Assembly (NCBI RefSeq): GCF_900109945.1
Contig: NZ_FOBX01000009.1
Coordinates: 248,001 to 312,000, forward strand
Direction of reading: 5' to 3'
Length of the DNA stretch: 64,000 bases
From: Bradyrhizobium sp. OK095
GTDB taxonomy: Bacteria > Pseudomonadota > Alphaproteobacteria > Rhizobiales > Xanthobacteraceae
Part shown: positions 51,192 through 60,146 of the stretch, piece after piece
How the letters are laid out: each line of letters opens with the position of its first letter
Numbering within the stretch: the stretch's first letter is position 1
Made by a program: the position numbers and the translations under genes
Notes under the pieces: model-generated
What the model was told of the DNA's origin: nothing
Seen by the model: only the letters and a program-made list of their open reading frames with translations
The model's database searches: none

Positions 51192-53423
51192 TCAACGCTC
51201 CGGCGCCGACAAAGCGGTCCGCAGCATCGCGGCAAGATCCCTCCGCCGGAACGGTTTTGTCAGAATGCGGGCGTCGCCGACCCCGTCGGGCATCTTGACG
51301 GGATTTTGGGTGTAGCCGGAGGTGAAGAGCACCTTGAGCCCGGGCCGCAAGCCGGTTGCCTGCCGCGCAAGCTCCGGCCCGAACATCCCGCCGGGCATCA
51401 CGACGTCGGTGAACAGCAGGTGGATGTCCCCGGGCTGGCGCAGCAATTCCAACGCCGCGGGACCGTTCGACCGCGCGATGACGCGGTAGCCGAGCGCCTT
51501 CAGCTCGTTCTCGACATAGGCGCGCACCATGTCGTCGTCCTCGACGACGAGAATGGTCTCGCTGCCGTCGGGTGTCGTGATCCGCTCCGCTGGTACTGGC
51601 TCCTCGATCGGCGGCGTTGCAAGGCGAGGAAAGAACAGCTTGACGACACTGCCGCGTCCCGGCTCGGACTGCATCTGCACCAGGCCGCCGGACTGTCGCA
51701 CGAAGCCGTAGACCATGCTGAGCCCGAGCCCGGTCCCCTGGCCGACCTCCTTGGTGGTGAAGAACGGCTCGAACGCCCGGCTCACCACCTCGGCGGTCAT
51801 GCCGCTGCCGGTGTCGGTCACGGCGACCATGACATAGTCGCCGGGCCGCGGCTCGCCGTTGACGTCGAGGTCGGATTCGCTGAGTGAAATGTTGCGTGCT
51901 CCAACCGTCAGCTTGCCGCCCTCAGGCAGGGCGTCGCGCGCGTTGAGTACGAGGTTGAGCAGCGCCGTTGTGAGCTGGCCGGGATCGACGCTGGTCAACC
52001 ACAGATCCGGATCGAGTGCGAAGGTGCACTCGATGTGCCCGCCCAGGGTCCGGCGCAGCAATGGCTCCATGTCGAGAATCTTCCCGGCGATGTCGAGGTC
52101 CAGCGGCCGGAGCGGCTGCTTGCGCGCGAAGGCGAGCAGGCTCCGCGTCAAATCGGAGCCGCGCTCGGCGGCGGTCGCGATGTCGCCGGCGATCCGGTGC
52201 AATTCCTTGTTGCCCGCCAGCATGTCGGCCAGATGCTCCGAATTGCCGAGAATGACGGTGAGAAGATTGTTGAAATCGTGCGCCACGCCGCCGGTGAGCT
52301 GGCCCATGGCTTCCATCTTCTGGGATTGGCTGAGCTTCTGGTTGAGGTCAGCGATCGCGGCGCGTTGCTGCTGGAGCGACTCCGCGGTGTCGTTGAGCAG
52401 CGTCATCAGCCCGCCGAGCTCGCCGCGCGGGTGCGGTGGAGGAATGCGGGCGCTAAGGTCGCCGAGCCCGAGCTTTTTCGCCATCGTGGCAAGCCGTCCG
52501 ACCTGCCGCCCGACGCTCACGGTTGCAAGGACCCAGACACCCGCGAGCAGCAGCAGCGAGGCCAACGTGAGGATCGCCATATCCTCGTAAAGCCGGCGGT
52601 TCGCCGCCGCGACGAGGCCATCTTTGGATCGTCCGACCAGGATGTAGAGCCCGGCATCACGGGTCGAGGGCGAGCGGGCGGCGACGGCCCAGACATGCGT
52701 GCGGCCCTCGCGATCGGTGACCTCCTGAAACGCCTTCCGATCGGGAGTTGCAGCGAAGCGGAGCAACTCGGATCCCGCGATCGATGTCCCGACCGGCTCG
52801 GTCCAGCCTCCGCCGGAGGGGGCGACCAGCACCGTTCCCTTGCTGTCGATGAGCAGAATCTCTTTCTCGGCAAGCAGCCGCCTGTCGTGAAACTCCACGA
52901 ATTTGCTCAGGTTGAAGGACGCCAGCAGGATCAGCTTCAGCGCGCCCGTCTCCGATCGTACCGGATAGGCAATCTGGAGCACCGACAGTCCGGTCAGCCG
53001 GCCAAACACCGGCTCGATCACGACGCTGCGTGAGACCAGGGCCTGCTTGAAATAGGCGCGATCCCTGAGGTCAAGTGTGCGGCTGGTCCGCAGCGAGTCG
53101 CAGAACAGGCTGCCGTCTGGATCGATGGTCAATATCCCAGTGAACTGCGGGTATTCCTCGCGGACGTCAGACAGGAACGCCGAGCACGCCGCCTTGTCGC
53201 GCGTGTCGAGGTCGCGCGCACGGGACAGACCATAATGAAGCTGGGCGGTGCCCTGGATCTTCTCGTCGAGATCGCTCGCAATGTCGTCGGCCGTTGCCGC
53301 CAGATTGGCCAGGGCCGCGTTGACCTCGCTGCTGCGGTTTTGCACGAAACGCAGGCCGACGAGGCTCGCCGGCACCAGCATGGCCGCGATGACGAGTATC
53401 AGTAGCCGGGTCCGCAAGCTCAT
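51192..53423 (-). CDS. Hybrid histidine kinase with extracellular Cache-like sensor
   Basis: 743 residues. Membrane helix 8-28, periplasmic sensor (about 30-278) with double-Cache features (LTIDPDGSLFCDSLRTSRTL, DLRDRAYFKQAL; ILLIDSKGTVLV), membrane helix 282-304, HAMP, then the HisKA with H382 in GGVAHDFNNLLTVILGNSE, HATPase (NLVLNARDALPEGGKL, TDTGSGM, GTGLGLSMVYGFV) and a C-terminal receiver with Asp about 673 in LLFTDVVMPGG and Lys about 723. The receiver probably takes phosphate from the same protein or passes it to another. No cognate response regulator is adjacent. Confidence 0.92.
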   Translation of the reverse strand: MSLRTRLLILVIAAMLVPASLVGLRFVQNRSSEVNAALANLAATADDIASDLDEKIQGTAQLHYGLSRARDLDTRDKAACSAFLSDVREEYPQFTGILTIDPDGSLFCDSLRTSRTLDLRDRAYFKQALVSRSVVIEPVFGRLTGLSVLQIAYPVRSETGALKLILLASFNLSKFVEFHDRRLLAEKEILLIDSKGTVLVAPSGGGWTEPVGTSIAGSELLRFAATPDRKAFQEVTDREGRTHVWAVAARSPSTRDAGLYILVGRSKDGLVAAANRRLYEDMAILTLASLLLLAGVWVLATVSVGRQVGRLATMAKKLGLGDLSARIPPPHPRGELGGLMTLLNDTAESLQQQRAAIADLNQKLSQSQKMEAMGQLTGGVAHDFNNLLTVILGNSEHLADMLAGNKELHRIAGDIATAAERGSDLTRSLLAFARKQPLRPLDLDIAGKILDMEPLLRRTLGGHIECTFALDPDLWLTSVDPGQLTTALLNLVLNARDALPEGGKLTVGARNISLSESDLDVNGEPRPGDYVMVAVTDTGSGMTAEVVSRAFEPFFTTKEVGQGTGLGLSMVYGFVRQSGGLVQMQSEPGRGSVVKLFFPRLATPPIEEPVPAERITTPDGSETILVVEDDDMVRAYVENELKALGYRVIARSNGPAALELLRQPGDIHLLFTDVVMPGGMFGPELARQATGLRPGLKVLFTSGYTQNPVKMPDGVGDARILTKPFRRRDLAAMLRTALSAPER

Positions 53424-53715
53424 CGGTCGAAGGGTCCGCTCGGGTCATCGCGTGTGCTGGTTCGAGGGTACAATTTGCGGCACCAGCCTCCGCTCAGTCC
53501 ATAGGCATCGTGCCGAAAAGCCCGCGATGGGGAAAGATTCTGAAGTCGCGTATCATGGACGAGCCCCGAGAGGCTCGCGGACGAGGTCGTGCCGGTGCTC
53601 CCAGGATACCGTCATCCGGCAATCAACTTGCACGTGCACGCCGCGGGCGAGGGCGCTAATATCGAGGTCGATCCGCGTGCAACGAAGACCGCGCCGGCAG
53701 ATCAGGAGGAAGCTG

Positions 53716-54489
53716 ATGTCCATCTCGGGCAAGATCGATCCGGTGGTACGTCCCATCGTGGCGACCGACATCGCCGAGGCGCTGGTCGAAGGCTTGCGCG
53801 ATTTCCAGGCGCTGCCGCTCTACGGGCTCTGTTTCGGGGCGATCTATGCGGCCGGCGGCATCGCCATCATGCTCTGCCTCACCGCCTTCGGCATGCTCTA
53901 TCTGGTCTATCCCCTGGCCGCCGGCTTCGCTCTGATCGGTCCCTTCGTGGCGATCGGTCTCTACGAGGTCAGCCGTCGCCGCGAGCGCGGCGAGCCCGTC
54001 TCCTTCGCGGCGATCTGGTCGGCGATACGCTCGCGCAGCGAGATCGGCTGGATGGCGTTTGTCACGCTGTTCGTGTTCGTGATCTGGATGTACCAGGTGC
54101 GGCTGCTGATCGCGCTGCTGCTCGGCCTGCATGCCTCGTTTTCGAGCCTCCAGGAATTCATGACGGTGGTGCTGACGACCAATGAGGGCCTGCTGTTCCT
54201 CGCCATCGGCAACGCGGTCGGCGCGGCGCTGTCGCTGATTTTGTTTTCGCTGACCGTGGTGTCGTTTCCGCTGCTGCTCGACCGCGAGGTCGATTTCGTC
54301 ACCGCGATGGTGACGAGCGTGCGCGCGGTGGTGACCAGCCCGCTGCCGATGATCTCTTGGGCCGCGGTGATCGTGATGCTGCTGACCGTCTCGGCGCTGC
54401 CGTATTTTCTCGGGCTGGTGGTGACGCTGCCCGTGCTTGGGCACGCGACGTGGCATCTCTATCGGCGGCTGGTGGTGCCGGTGGCGTAA
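53716..54489 (+). CDS. DUF2189-type membrane protein
   Basis: 257 residues from ATG 53716, with AGGAGGAAGCTG before it; a longer frame from 53248 runs through non-coding sequence. About six membrane helices, two of them PLYGLCFGAIYAAGGIAIML and GMLYLVYPLAAGFALIGPFV, with the family pattern LREGLRDF-like at the N-terminus (VEGLRDFQALPLYGL). No function is known for the family; it may form a channel or a scaffold. Confidence 0.85.
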   Translation: MSISGKIDPVVRPIVATDIAEALVEGLRDFQALPLYGLCFGAIYAAGGIAIMLCLTAFGMLYLVYPLAAGFALIGPFVAIGLYEVSRRRERGEPVSFAAIWSAIRSRSEIGWMAFVTLFVFVIWMYQVRLLIALLLGLHASFSSLQEFMTVVLTTNEGLLFLAIGNAVGAALSLILFSLTVVSFPLLLDREVDFVTAMVTSVRAVVTSPLPMISWAAVIVMLLTVSALPYFLGLVVTLPVLGHATWHLYRRLVVPVA

Positions 54490-54591
54490 GAGACAGGCGT
54501 TCGCCGCGCGCTAGCGGAGTTTCGCGTTGCCTTTGCCGGCGTTGGCCAACGACGCAAATTCGTCGGCGCTGAGCGCGGTGGCGCCCTCTCA

Positions 54592-55398
54592 TCAGGCAAT
54601 CTCGTCGGTCCATACCTTGAAATTGAGCAGGGTATTCGGACCGAAGGTCTGGGTGATCGCGACGTCTGCGGCATCACGTCCGTGCGCGATCAGCACGCGG
54701 CCGATCCGCGGCGTGTTGTTGCGCGGATCGAACATGTGCCAGCTTCCACCGAGATACGCCTCGAACCAGCCGGCGAAATCTCCTGCGGCCCAGGGACGCG
54801 GCGTGCCGATATCGCTGAGGTAGCCGGTGCAGTAACGCGCCGGGATGTTCATGCAGCGGCAGAATGTAATCGCGAGATGGGCGTAGTCGCGGCACACGCC
54901 CTTGCCTTCGTCGTAGGCTTCCCGGGCCGTCTTGGTCGCACGCGCGTGTCCATAGCCGAACGTGATGTGGCGATGAACAAAATCGCAGATGGCCTGGACC
55001 CGCGCCCAGCCTGGCGGCGTCTTCTCGAACAACTTCCATGCGATATCCGACAGGCGATCGGTCTCGCAGTAGCGACTGCCGAGCAGATAGACGAGCGTGT
55101 CGGCCGGTAGCGCTTCGACGGCGTGCTGTATCGCGTCCGGAAACACCGGGTCAGGCAGGCCGCTGTCACGAACGACGCCATCGCCGGCGAGGCGGAAGGT
55201 GCCGGCTGGCGCCACGATGCGGCTGCACCAATTGCCGAAGAGGTCACGATAGGGGGTGATCGTCACCGAGGGGCTGGTGGTCAGCAGGTCGGGCACGATG
55301 ACATCGGAGGCGCGTGTAAAGTGCGTACCCAACACCATGATCATGGGCGTCGGCTGCGGGAATTCGTACAGCATCTCGAACCCGACGCGGAGCTTCAT
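54592..55398 (-). CDS. Transglutaminase-like protein
   Basis: 268 residues, no signal peptide. Two-part layout: an N-terminal beta-rich domain (MKLRVGFEMLYEFPQPTPMI) and a transglutaminase core with Cys about 169 in GKGVCRDYAHLAITFC and Asp about 224 in MFDPRNN. The position that holds His in classical members (DFHAWFEAYL) is Ala here (DFAGWFEAYLGG). Close paralogue of the protein at 62936 and more distant from that at 62024. Probably a peptidase or amide-bond enzyme; activity unproven. Confidence 0.88.
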   Translation of the reverse strand: MKLRVGFEMLYEFPQPTPMIMVLGTHFTRASDVIVPDLLTTSPSVTITPYRDLFGNWCSRIVAPAGTFRLAGDGVVRDSGLPDPVFPDAIQHAVEALPADTLVYLLGSRYCETDRLSDIAWKLFEKTPPGWARVQAICDFVHRHITFGYGHARATKTAREAYDEGKGVCRDYAHLAITFCRCMNIPARYCTGYLSDIGTPRPWAAGDFAGWFEAYLGGSWHMFDPRNNTPRIGRVLIAHGRDAADVAITQTFGPNTLLNFKVWTDEIA

Positions 55399-55798
55399 AC
55401 GAGAGACTTTCCCTTGGCTAAGCTACCAACATGGCTACGGAGCAGTCGAACACAAGGCTCTAACGGCCTTATTCGATCGAGAGCGGCATTTGGCGCTTCA
55501 AAAGCGCAGCGCAGGCGAGAAAACGATAGCTAATTGCAGTGATTGCGCGCACGGTGCACCTATGTCGGAAAGATCGGTCGTCTCTGCGCACACGCGGCGC
55601 CACGATTATGCGCGCGCGACGTGAAACGGCTCATTCCTCGCAATGGCGGAGCCGACTCATCACAGTCGTCGTAACGGCGATCGTTGTGGATCTTGCCCGT
55701 TCCCGCCGCTGAGCCGGACGCCGCAGGCTCTTGCCGCGGATGCCTGAAAGATTTCATCGCTGTTCGATACAGGATCGAACGCCAACCGAAAGCACCTG
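55399..55798. other. Intergenic stretch of 400 bases
   Basis: Nothing persuasive: frames on both strands are short and of random composition. It must carry the promoter of the transglutaminase-like gene to its left and perhaps that of the small gene at 55799. Confidence 0.45.
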
Positions 55799-55978
55799 AT
55801 GCAAGCTCTCTCCTCACGGCACGTCAAGACAGAAGAAGCGCTCCGGCTCGGCGTGGAGTCTGGTTGGTATGCGATCAAAGTCAGCGGCACCTTTGTCTCG
55901 GGCCCGCACGACTCGGAAGGCGACTGCCGTCGCAAGATCGACGAGATTGATCCGCCGCCGGCGAAGAAGAAGCGATGA
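55799..55978 (+). CDS. 59-residue hypothetical protein
   Basis: Begins MQALSSRHVKTEEALRLGVE and continues SGWYAIKVSGTFVSGPHDSE and GDCRRKIDEIDPPPAKKKR. The middle, a beta-hairpin 'GWYAIKVSGTFVSGPHDSE' then a helix, has clear coding character, and the basic end is common in small rhizobial proteins. Just below the usual length cut-off. Ribosome site not obvious. Function unknown. Confidence 0.55.
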   Translation: MQALSSRHVKTEEALRLGVESGWYAIKVSGTFVSGPHDSEGDCRRKIDEIDPPPAKKKR

Positions 55979-55995
55979 GGGGCAGGGTCCGGGCG

Positions 55996-56508
55996 CTACG
56001 GCGTCTTGATCCCCATCGCCTTTAACGCCGCCAGCATCTTCACTGGCGGTGTCACCTTGATCTGTGGCGCCTTGCCGGTTTCCAGCAGGCTCTTCAGCCC
56101 CGACAGGATCGCCGGCCAGCCGGCGCGGCCGCCGGAGAGGATGTCGTCGCTGAGCGCGCGGTCGTGGCGTTCGCTCATGGTGAGGCGGACGGCTTCGCCG
56201 GCGGGCTCGATCTCGTAGGTGACGAGCGTGGTACCGAGCTTTGCGACAAGGTCGGGCCAGTTGACGTTCCAGGTGACCGTCAGCTTCTTCGGCGGATCGT
56301 ATTCGAACACTTCACCAGAAATATGCTCCGTGCCGTCCGGCGCGCACACGATGAAGGTGCCGCCGAGCTTGGGCTCCATCTCCACCGCAAAGCCGGAAAA
56401 GTATCGTTGGCTGAACTCGGCGGAGGTCAGCGCCTCCCACACCTTCTCCGGCGTGGAGACGATGTAAATCGAATAGACCGTGAGCGGCTTGAACTGATCG
56501 AGGTTCAT
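55996..56508 (-). CDS. SRPBCC (AHSA1-like) protein, second of a pair
   Basis: 170 residues. START/Bet-v-1-like fold: IYIVSTPEKVWEALTSAEFS, RYFSGFAVEMEPKLGGTFIV, GEVFEYDPPKKLTVTWN, and a C-terminal long helix (GGRAGWPAILSGLKSLLETG). Binds hydrophobic ligands in a cavity; some members act as Hsp90 co-chaperones. Its start overlaps the stop of the previous SRPBCC gene by four bases. Confidence 0.9.
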   Translation of the reverse strand: MNLDQFKPLTVYSIYIVSTPEKVWEALTSAEFSQRYFSGFAVEMEPKLGGTFIVCAPDGTEHISGEVFEYDPPKKLTVTWNVNWPDLVAKLGTTLVTYEIEPAGEAVRLTMSERHDRALSDDILSGGRAGWPAILSGLKSLLETGKAPQIKVTPPVKMLAALKAMGIKTP

Positions 56509-56975
56509 TTTGCGTCGAATCCCTTGTTCAGGGCTGCGCGCGGGATGCCGAGCAGCTTGCCGGTCTCGATCAGGCTCTTGAGCTGGGACAGGATCGCCGG
56601 CCAGCCATTGGAGACGGCACCGAGATATTTGCCGCCCTCGACGAAGCCGTCATGCAGCACGGTCAAACGAACGAGCGAGCCGAATGGTTCGATGGTGAAG
56701 ACCACGCGCGAGATCGGTTCACCGCGCAGCTCTTCGAACTTCTGGTGCTTGAAGCTGTAGGACAAGCGCCGCGGCGGATCGGCTTCCAAAATCTCGCCGG
56801 AATCGGTGATCTCGCCGTCCAGCGTGAGCGCAAAGGGCGAGCCGACTTTCCAGTCCGATCTGACCTCGGCGCCGAACCAGTATTGCCTGGTGAACGCGCT
56901 CGACGTCAGCGCCTCCCACAGTTTTTCCGGCGTGGTCTCGATATAGCTCACATAGACGAATTGCGGCTTACTCAT
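56505..56975 (-). CDS. SRPBCC (AHSA1-like) protein, first of a pair
   Basis: 156 residues: VYVSYIETTPEKLWEALTSS, AFTRQYWFGAEVRSDWKVGS, EILEADPPRRLSYSFKHQKF, and SNGWPAILSQLKSLIETGKL, clearly related to the product of the next gene. Overlaps the ArsR gene by eight bases. Such ArsR-SRPBCC pairs are common; the role may be ligand sensing or detoxification. Confidence 0.9.
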   Translation of the reverse strand: MSKPQFVYVSYIETTPEKLWEALTSSAFTRQYWFGAEVRSDWKVGSPFALTLDGEITDSGEILEADPPRRLSYSFKHQKFEELRGEPISRVVFTIEPFGSLVRLTVLHDGFVEGGKYLGAVSNGWPAILSQLKSLIETGKLLGIPRAALNKGFDAK

Positions 56976-57300
56976 CGCGCTTCTCCAACTGGCGTTTCAA
57001 CTCACTCAGCGCGACGAGCTTGCCGCGCTCGAATTTTTTGATCCAGCGCTCGCCGATCTGATGGATCGGCACCGGATTGAGGTAGTGCAGCTTCTCGCGG
57101 CCATGCCTGATGGTGGTGACGAGGCTGGCCTCTTCCAGAATGACAAGGTGCTTTGTCACCGCCTGGCGCGTCATCTCCAGGCCTTCGCAGAGTTCGTTCA
57201 GGGTTTGGCCGTTGTTGGCGTGAAGCCTGTCCAGCAGCGACCGTCGTGACGCATCGGCGAGCGCTTTGAAGACCTCATCCATGGCACGCATATTAGGCAA
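56968..57300 (-). CDS. ArsR family regulator of the SRPBCC operon
   Basis: 110 residues (start at 57300, or at 57291 or 57282 within the same frame). Winged helix: VFKALADASRRSLLDRLHAN, NGQTLNELCEGLEMTRQAVT, KHLVILEEASLVTTIRHGRE. No metal-binding cysteines, as in the ArsR proteins that come with SRPBCC partners. It is the first gene of the ArsR-SRPBCC-SRPBCC operon and probably represses it. Confidence 0.92.
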   Translation of the reverse strand: MPNMRAMDEVFKALADASRRSLLDRLHANNGQTLNELCEGLEMTRQAVTKHLVILEEASLVTTIRHGREKLHYLNPVPIHQIGERWIKKFERGKLVALSELKRQLEKRDE

Positions 57301-57398
57301 CCAAAAGGTTGCATGTCAAGATGGTGTCTTGGGCGCGTGCAAGCGGTTGTGTTAGCATTGAAGCTTGGCCAACGCAGATTGGTTCCGGGAGGACATGA

Positions 57399-58844
57399 GT
57401 GTTCCGTTGCGTCTTGACTGCTGCAGGCCTCGTCCTTTTCGCCAGCAGCGCCTTCGTCCACGCCCAGAAGCAGACGATCGGTGCGCCGCCGGAAGCTTCC
57501 AACATGAAGCTGGTCGGCACCAACGACCTTCAGGCGCGCAGCGCCTATCAGCCGACCATTCATCATCAGGGCGATCGCTGGATCGCCTATATCGGCCATC
57601 ACGGCGGCACCGATGATGTGCCCGCTCCCGTCAATCCGATGACGGGAAAGGAGGAGCCGAACGGCACCTCGATCGTTGATGTCACCGATCCCGCGCGTCC
57701 AAAATATCTGCGGCACCTGCCCGGGCAGGAAGGCAAGTACGAATCCGGCGGCGCGCAGATGGTGCGGGTCTGTGACGGCAAGTCGTTGCCGAAGGGGGAT
57801 CCCAATGCGGTCTACCTGCTCCGCACCTTCGGCAGCGAGGCGCATGAGATCTGGAATGTCGCGGATCCCGCAAATCCTGTGCTGATCACGCGCATTGCCG
57901 GGCTGAAGGACACCCACAAGAGCTGGTGGGAATGCGACACCGGCATCGCCTTCCTCGTTTCGGGCGCGCCGGACTGGCGCACGCGGCGCATGACGCAAAT
58001 CTATGATTTCAGCGACCCCGCGCATCCGCAAAAAATCCGCGACTTCGGCCTGCCCGGACAGGAGCCGGGTTCGACCGGCGCGGTGCCGACCGAGCTGCAC
58101 GGGCCGATCTCGACCGGGCCGAACGGCAACCGCGTCTTTTTCGGCTACGGCACCAACAAGGGCGGCATTTTGCAGATCGTCGATCGCGACAAGCTGCTGA
58201 ACGGGCCGAAGGAGCCGACGCCGGACAATCTGCGCTATCCCGAGATATCGCGCATGCCGATGTCCGCCTTCAACGGCGCACACACGACATTTCCGATGCT
58301 CGACATGCCCGTTGCGGAATTTGCCGAGGACAAGGACGGCAAGACGCGCGACATCGTCATGATCGTGGACGAGGCGATCCTGAACGAATGCGGCGAGGCA
58401 CGGCAGATGGTGTGGTTCGCCGACGTCACCACCGAGACGCGGCCGATGATGATCTCGAGCTACACCGTGCCGGAGGCGAGCGGGCAGTTCTGCCAGCGCG
58501 GCGGCCGTTTCGGCTCGCATTCCTCCAACGAGAGCATGGCGCCGGTCTATTACAAGAAGATGGCCTTCATCGCCTTCTTCAATGCCGGCGTCCGCGCGCT
58601 CGACATCCGCGATCCCTATCATCCGAAGGAGGTCGGCTATTTCATTCCCGCGATCACGACGGCCACCGACAAGCGTTGCATCCCGATCGAGGGCGGCGCG
58701 CGCTGCAAGGTCGCGATCCAGACCAACAATGTCGAGACCGACGATCGCGGCTACATCTACATCGTTGACCGCGCCAATACCGGTCTGCACATTCTCGAAC
58801 TGACCGGACCCGCGCGCGCCGCCGCCGGCCTGCCGAGGAACTGA
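57399..58844 (+). CDS. Secreted LVIVD-type beta-propeller protein
   Basis: 481 residues from a GTG with GGGAGGACAT before it. Signal peptide (about 1-22, VLTAAGLVLFASSAFVHA) then repeating blades of the 'xxV.DVTDPARP' kind: TSIVDVTDPARPKYLRHLPG, EIWNVADPANPVLITRIAGL, QIYDFSDPAHPQKIRDFGLP, RALDIRDPYHPKEVGYFIPA. Such repeats form a beta-propeller, periplasmic or surface-bound. No catalytic residues are assigned. A small exported protein gene follows at a 2-base gap. Confidence 0.85.
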   Translation: MFRCVLTAAGLVLFASSAFVHAQKQTIGAPPEASNMKLVGTNDLQARSAYQPTIHHQGDRWIAYIGHHGGTDDVPAPVNPMTGKEEPNGTSIVDVTDPARPKYLRHLPGQEGKYESGGAQMVRVCDGKSLPKGDPNAVYLLRTFGSEAHEIWNVADPANPVLITRIAGLKDTHKSWWECDTGIAFLVSGAPDWRTRRMTQIYDFSDPAHPQKIRDFGLPGQEPGSTGAVPTELHGPISTGPNGNRVFFGYGTNKGGILQIVDRDKLLNGPKEPTPDNLRYPEISRMPMSAFNGAHTTFPMLDMPVAEFAEDKDGKTRDIVMIVDEAILNECGEARQMVWFADVTTETRPMMISSYTVPEASGQFCQRGGRFGSHSSNESMAPVYYKKMAFIAFFNAGVRALDIRDPYHPKEVGYFIPAITTATDKRCIPIEGGARCKVAIQTNNVETDDRGYIYIVDRANTGLHILELTGPARAAAGLPRN

Positions 58845-58846
58845 CG

Positions 58847-59389
58847 ATGCGGCGCGGGGCGACGATAGCGGTGGCGGTGATTGCGCTCGGTGTGTCCGGT
58901 GTCGGCGCCTATCAGCTTGCGACGTCTCCGGTGGAGGAGGTCGCGCGTTGGCGCGAGATCGCATGGCCGTTCCCGCGCGATGGTTGGCCGGCAGGGCGCG
59001 CGTTTCGTTGCGAAGGTGCGTGCGCCGGCGCCGAGCTGTACGTGCGCGCAAAACGTGGCTTCTGCAATTGCGACAGCGGCGTTGCCGATGACGATGAGGT
59101 CGATCGTGTTGCCGATGTCGATCTGATCAGCCCGCGCTTCGCGGCCGTCGCGCTGGGTGAGGAGGTCGGTATCGGCGAGATGCGCGGACGCGCGAGGCGT
59201 TATGATCTCGATATGCCGGACGGCGTCCATCGCGTCGCGATCGGCGTTGCCGTTTCACGCCGGTGCGATCTGTTCGTCGCGGCGGCGCAGGGGCGTGGCG
59301 AAGCAAGCGGGGTGCAGCGTGCTGCGCTCGTGTTCCTGGAGACGCCGGAGATGAAGACATGGTTGACGGCGGCGCTGGACGGAAAGTGA
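58847..59389 (+). CDS. Small exported hypothetical protein
   Basis: 180 residues. N-terminal hydrophobic stretch (TIAVAVIALGVSGVGAYQLA) is a signal anchor or peptide. The mature part has cysteine pairs (FRCEGACAG, RGFCNCDSG) and WPFPRDGWPAGRAF. No family is recognised. It starts two bases after the LVIVD gene's stop, so the two likely act together outside the cytoplasm. Confidence 0.75.
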   Translation: MRRGATIAVAVIALGVSGVGAYQLATSPVEEVARWREIAWPFPRDGWPAGRAFRCEGACAGAELYVRAKRGFCNCDSGVADDDEVDRVADVDLISPRFAAVALGEEVGIGEMRGRARRYDLDMPDGVHRVAIGVAVSRRCDLFVAAAQGRGEASGVQRAALVFLETPEMKTWLTAALDGK

Positions 59390-59435
59390 GTGCCATGCAT
59401 TAATACCCCAAACCGACCTCAGCCGAGTCCTCCCC

Positions 59436-60056
59436 ATGATGTCCATGCAAGCCTATCTCGCCTTCGTCGCCGCCTGCATTGCGCTCGCGCTGCTGCCGGG
59501 GCCGATCGTCACCCTCGTCATCGCCAACGGCCTGCGTCATGGCACGCGTGCCGCGCTGACCAACATTCTCGGCGTCCAGGTGGGGCTGTTGATCGTGATT
59601 GGTATACTTGCGATCGGCCTCACCTCGCTGATGGCGACGATGGGCTATTGGTTCAACTGGGTGCGCTTTGCGGGCGCGGCCTATCTGGTCTGGCTCGGCA
59701 TCAAGCTGATCCGCTCTCCGGTTGAGGGCGTCGACACCGACGCGCCACCGCCTCCCCCTCGCGGTGGCTTTCTGTTGCAGGGCTTTGTCGTGGCGTTGTC
59801 GAACCCGAAGCTGCTGGTGTTCTTCGGCGCGTTCATTCCGCAATTCATGGATATGAGCAAGGATCATCTGTCGCAGGTCTTGGTGCTCGGAACAACCTTC
59901 ATGGTGCTTGCCGGCTTGACGGACGGAATCTACGCGCTGCTTGCCGGTCAGGCCCGCGGCTTTTTCTCGGCGCGCCGCACCCGCATGGTGTCGCGCGTGT
60001 CCGGCGGCTTCATGATCGGCGGCGGCATCTGGCTGGCGTTGATCCGGGCCAAATGA
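59436..60056 (+). CDS. LysE/RhtB family amino-acid exporter
   Basis: 206 residues, six membrane helices. Typical features: LAFVAACIALALLPGPIVTL, VIANGLRHGTRAALTNILGV, NWVRFAGAAYLVWLGIKLIR, and FLLQGFVVALSNPKLLVFFG. Exports an amino acid or homoserine lactone type compound; the substrate is not evident. Confidence 0.93.
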   Translation: MMSMQAYLAFVAACIALALLPGPIVTLVIANGLRHGTRAALTNILGVQVGLLIVIGILAIGLTSLMATMGYWFNWVRFAGAAYLVWLGIKLIRSPVEGVDTDAPPPPPRGGFLLQGFVVALSNPKLLVFFGAFIPQFMDMSKDHLSQVLVLGTTFMVLAGLTDGIYALLAGQARGFFSARRTRMVSRVSGGFMIGGGIWLALIRAK

Positions 60057-60146
60057 GCAGGACTTCAGTAAGCGAGTCTGCCGGTTGAACCTTCGTCCGC
60101 GGCGGTGCGTCCAAGGAAGCATTGCTGCTGACGAAGGAATTTGGCC

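Noticed and set aside
55560..55935. Minus-strand frames of 85-91 codons in the gap after the transglutaminase-like gene
   Set aside because: Composition is random and they are antisense to the better-supported 59-residue gene at 55799.
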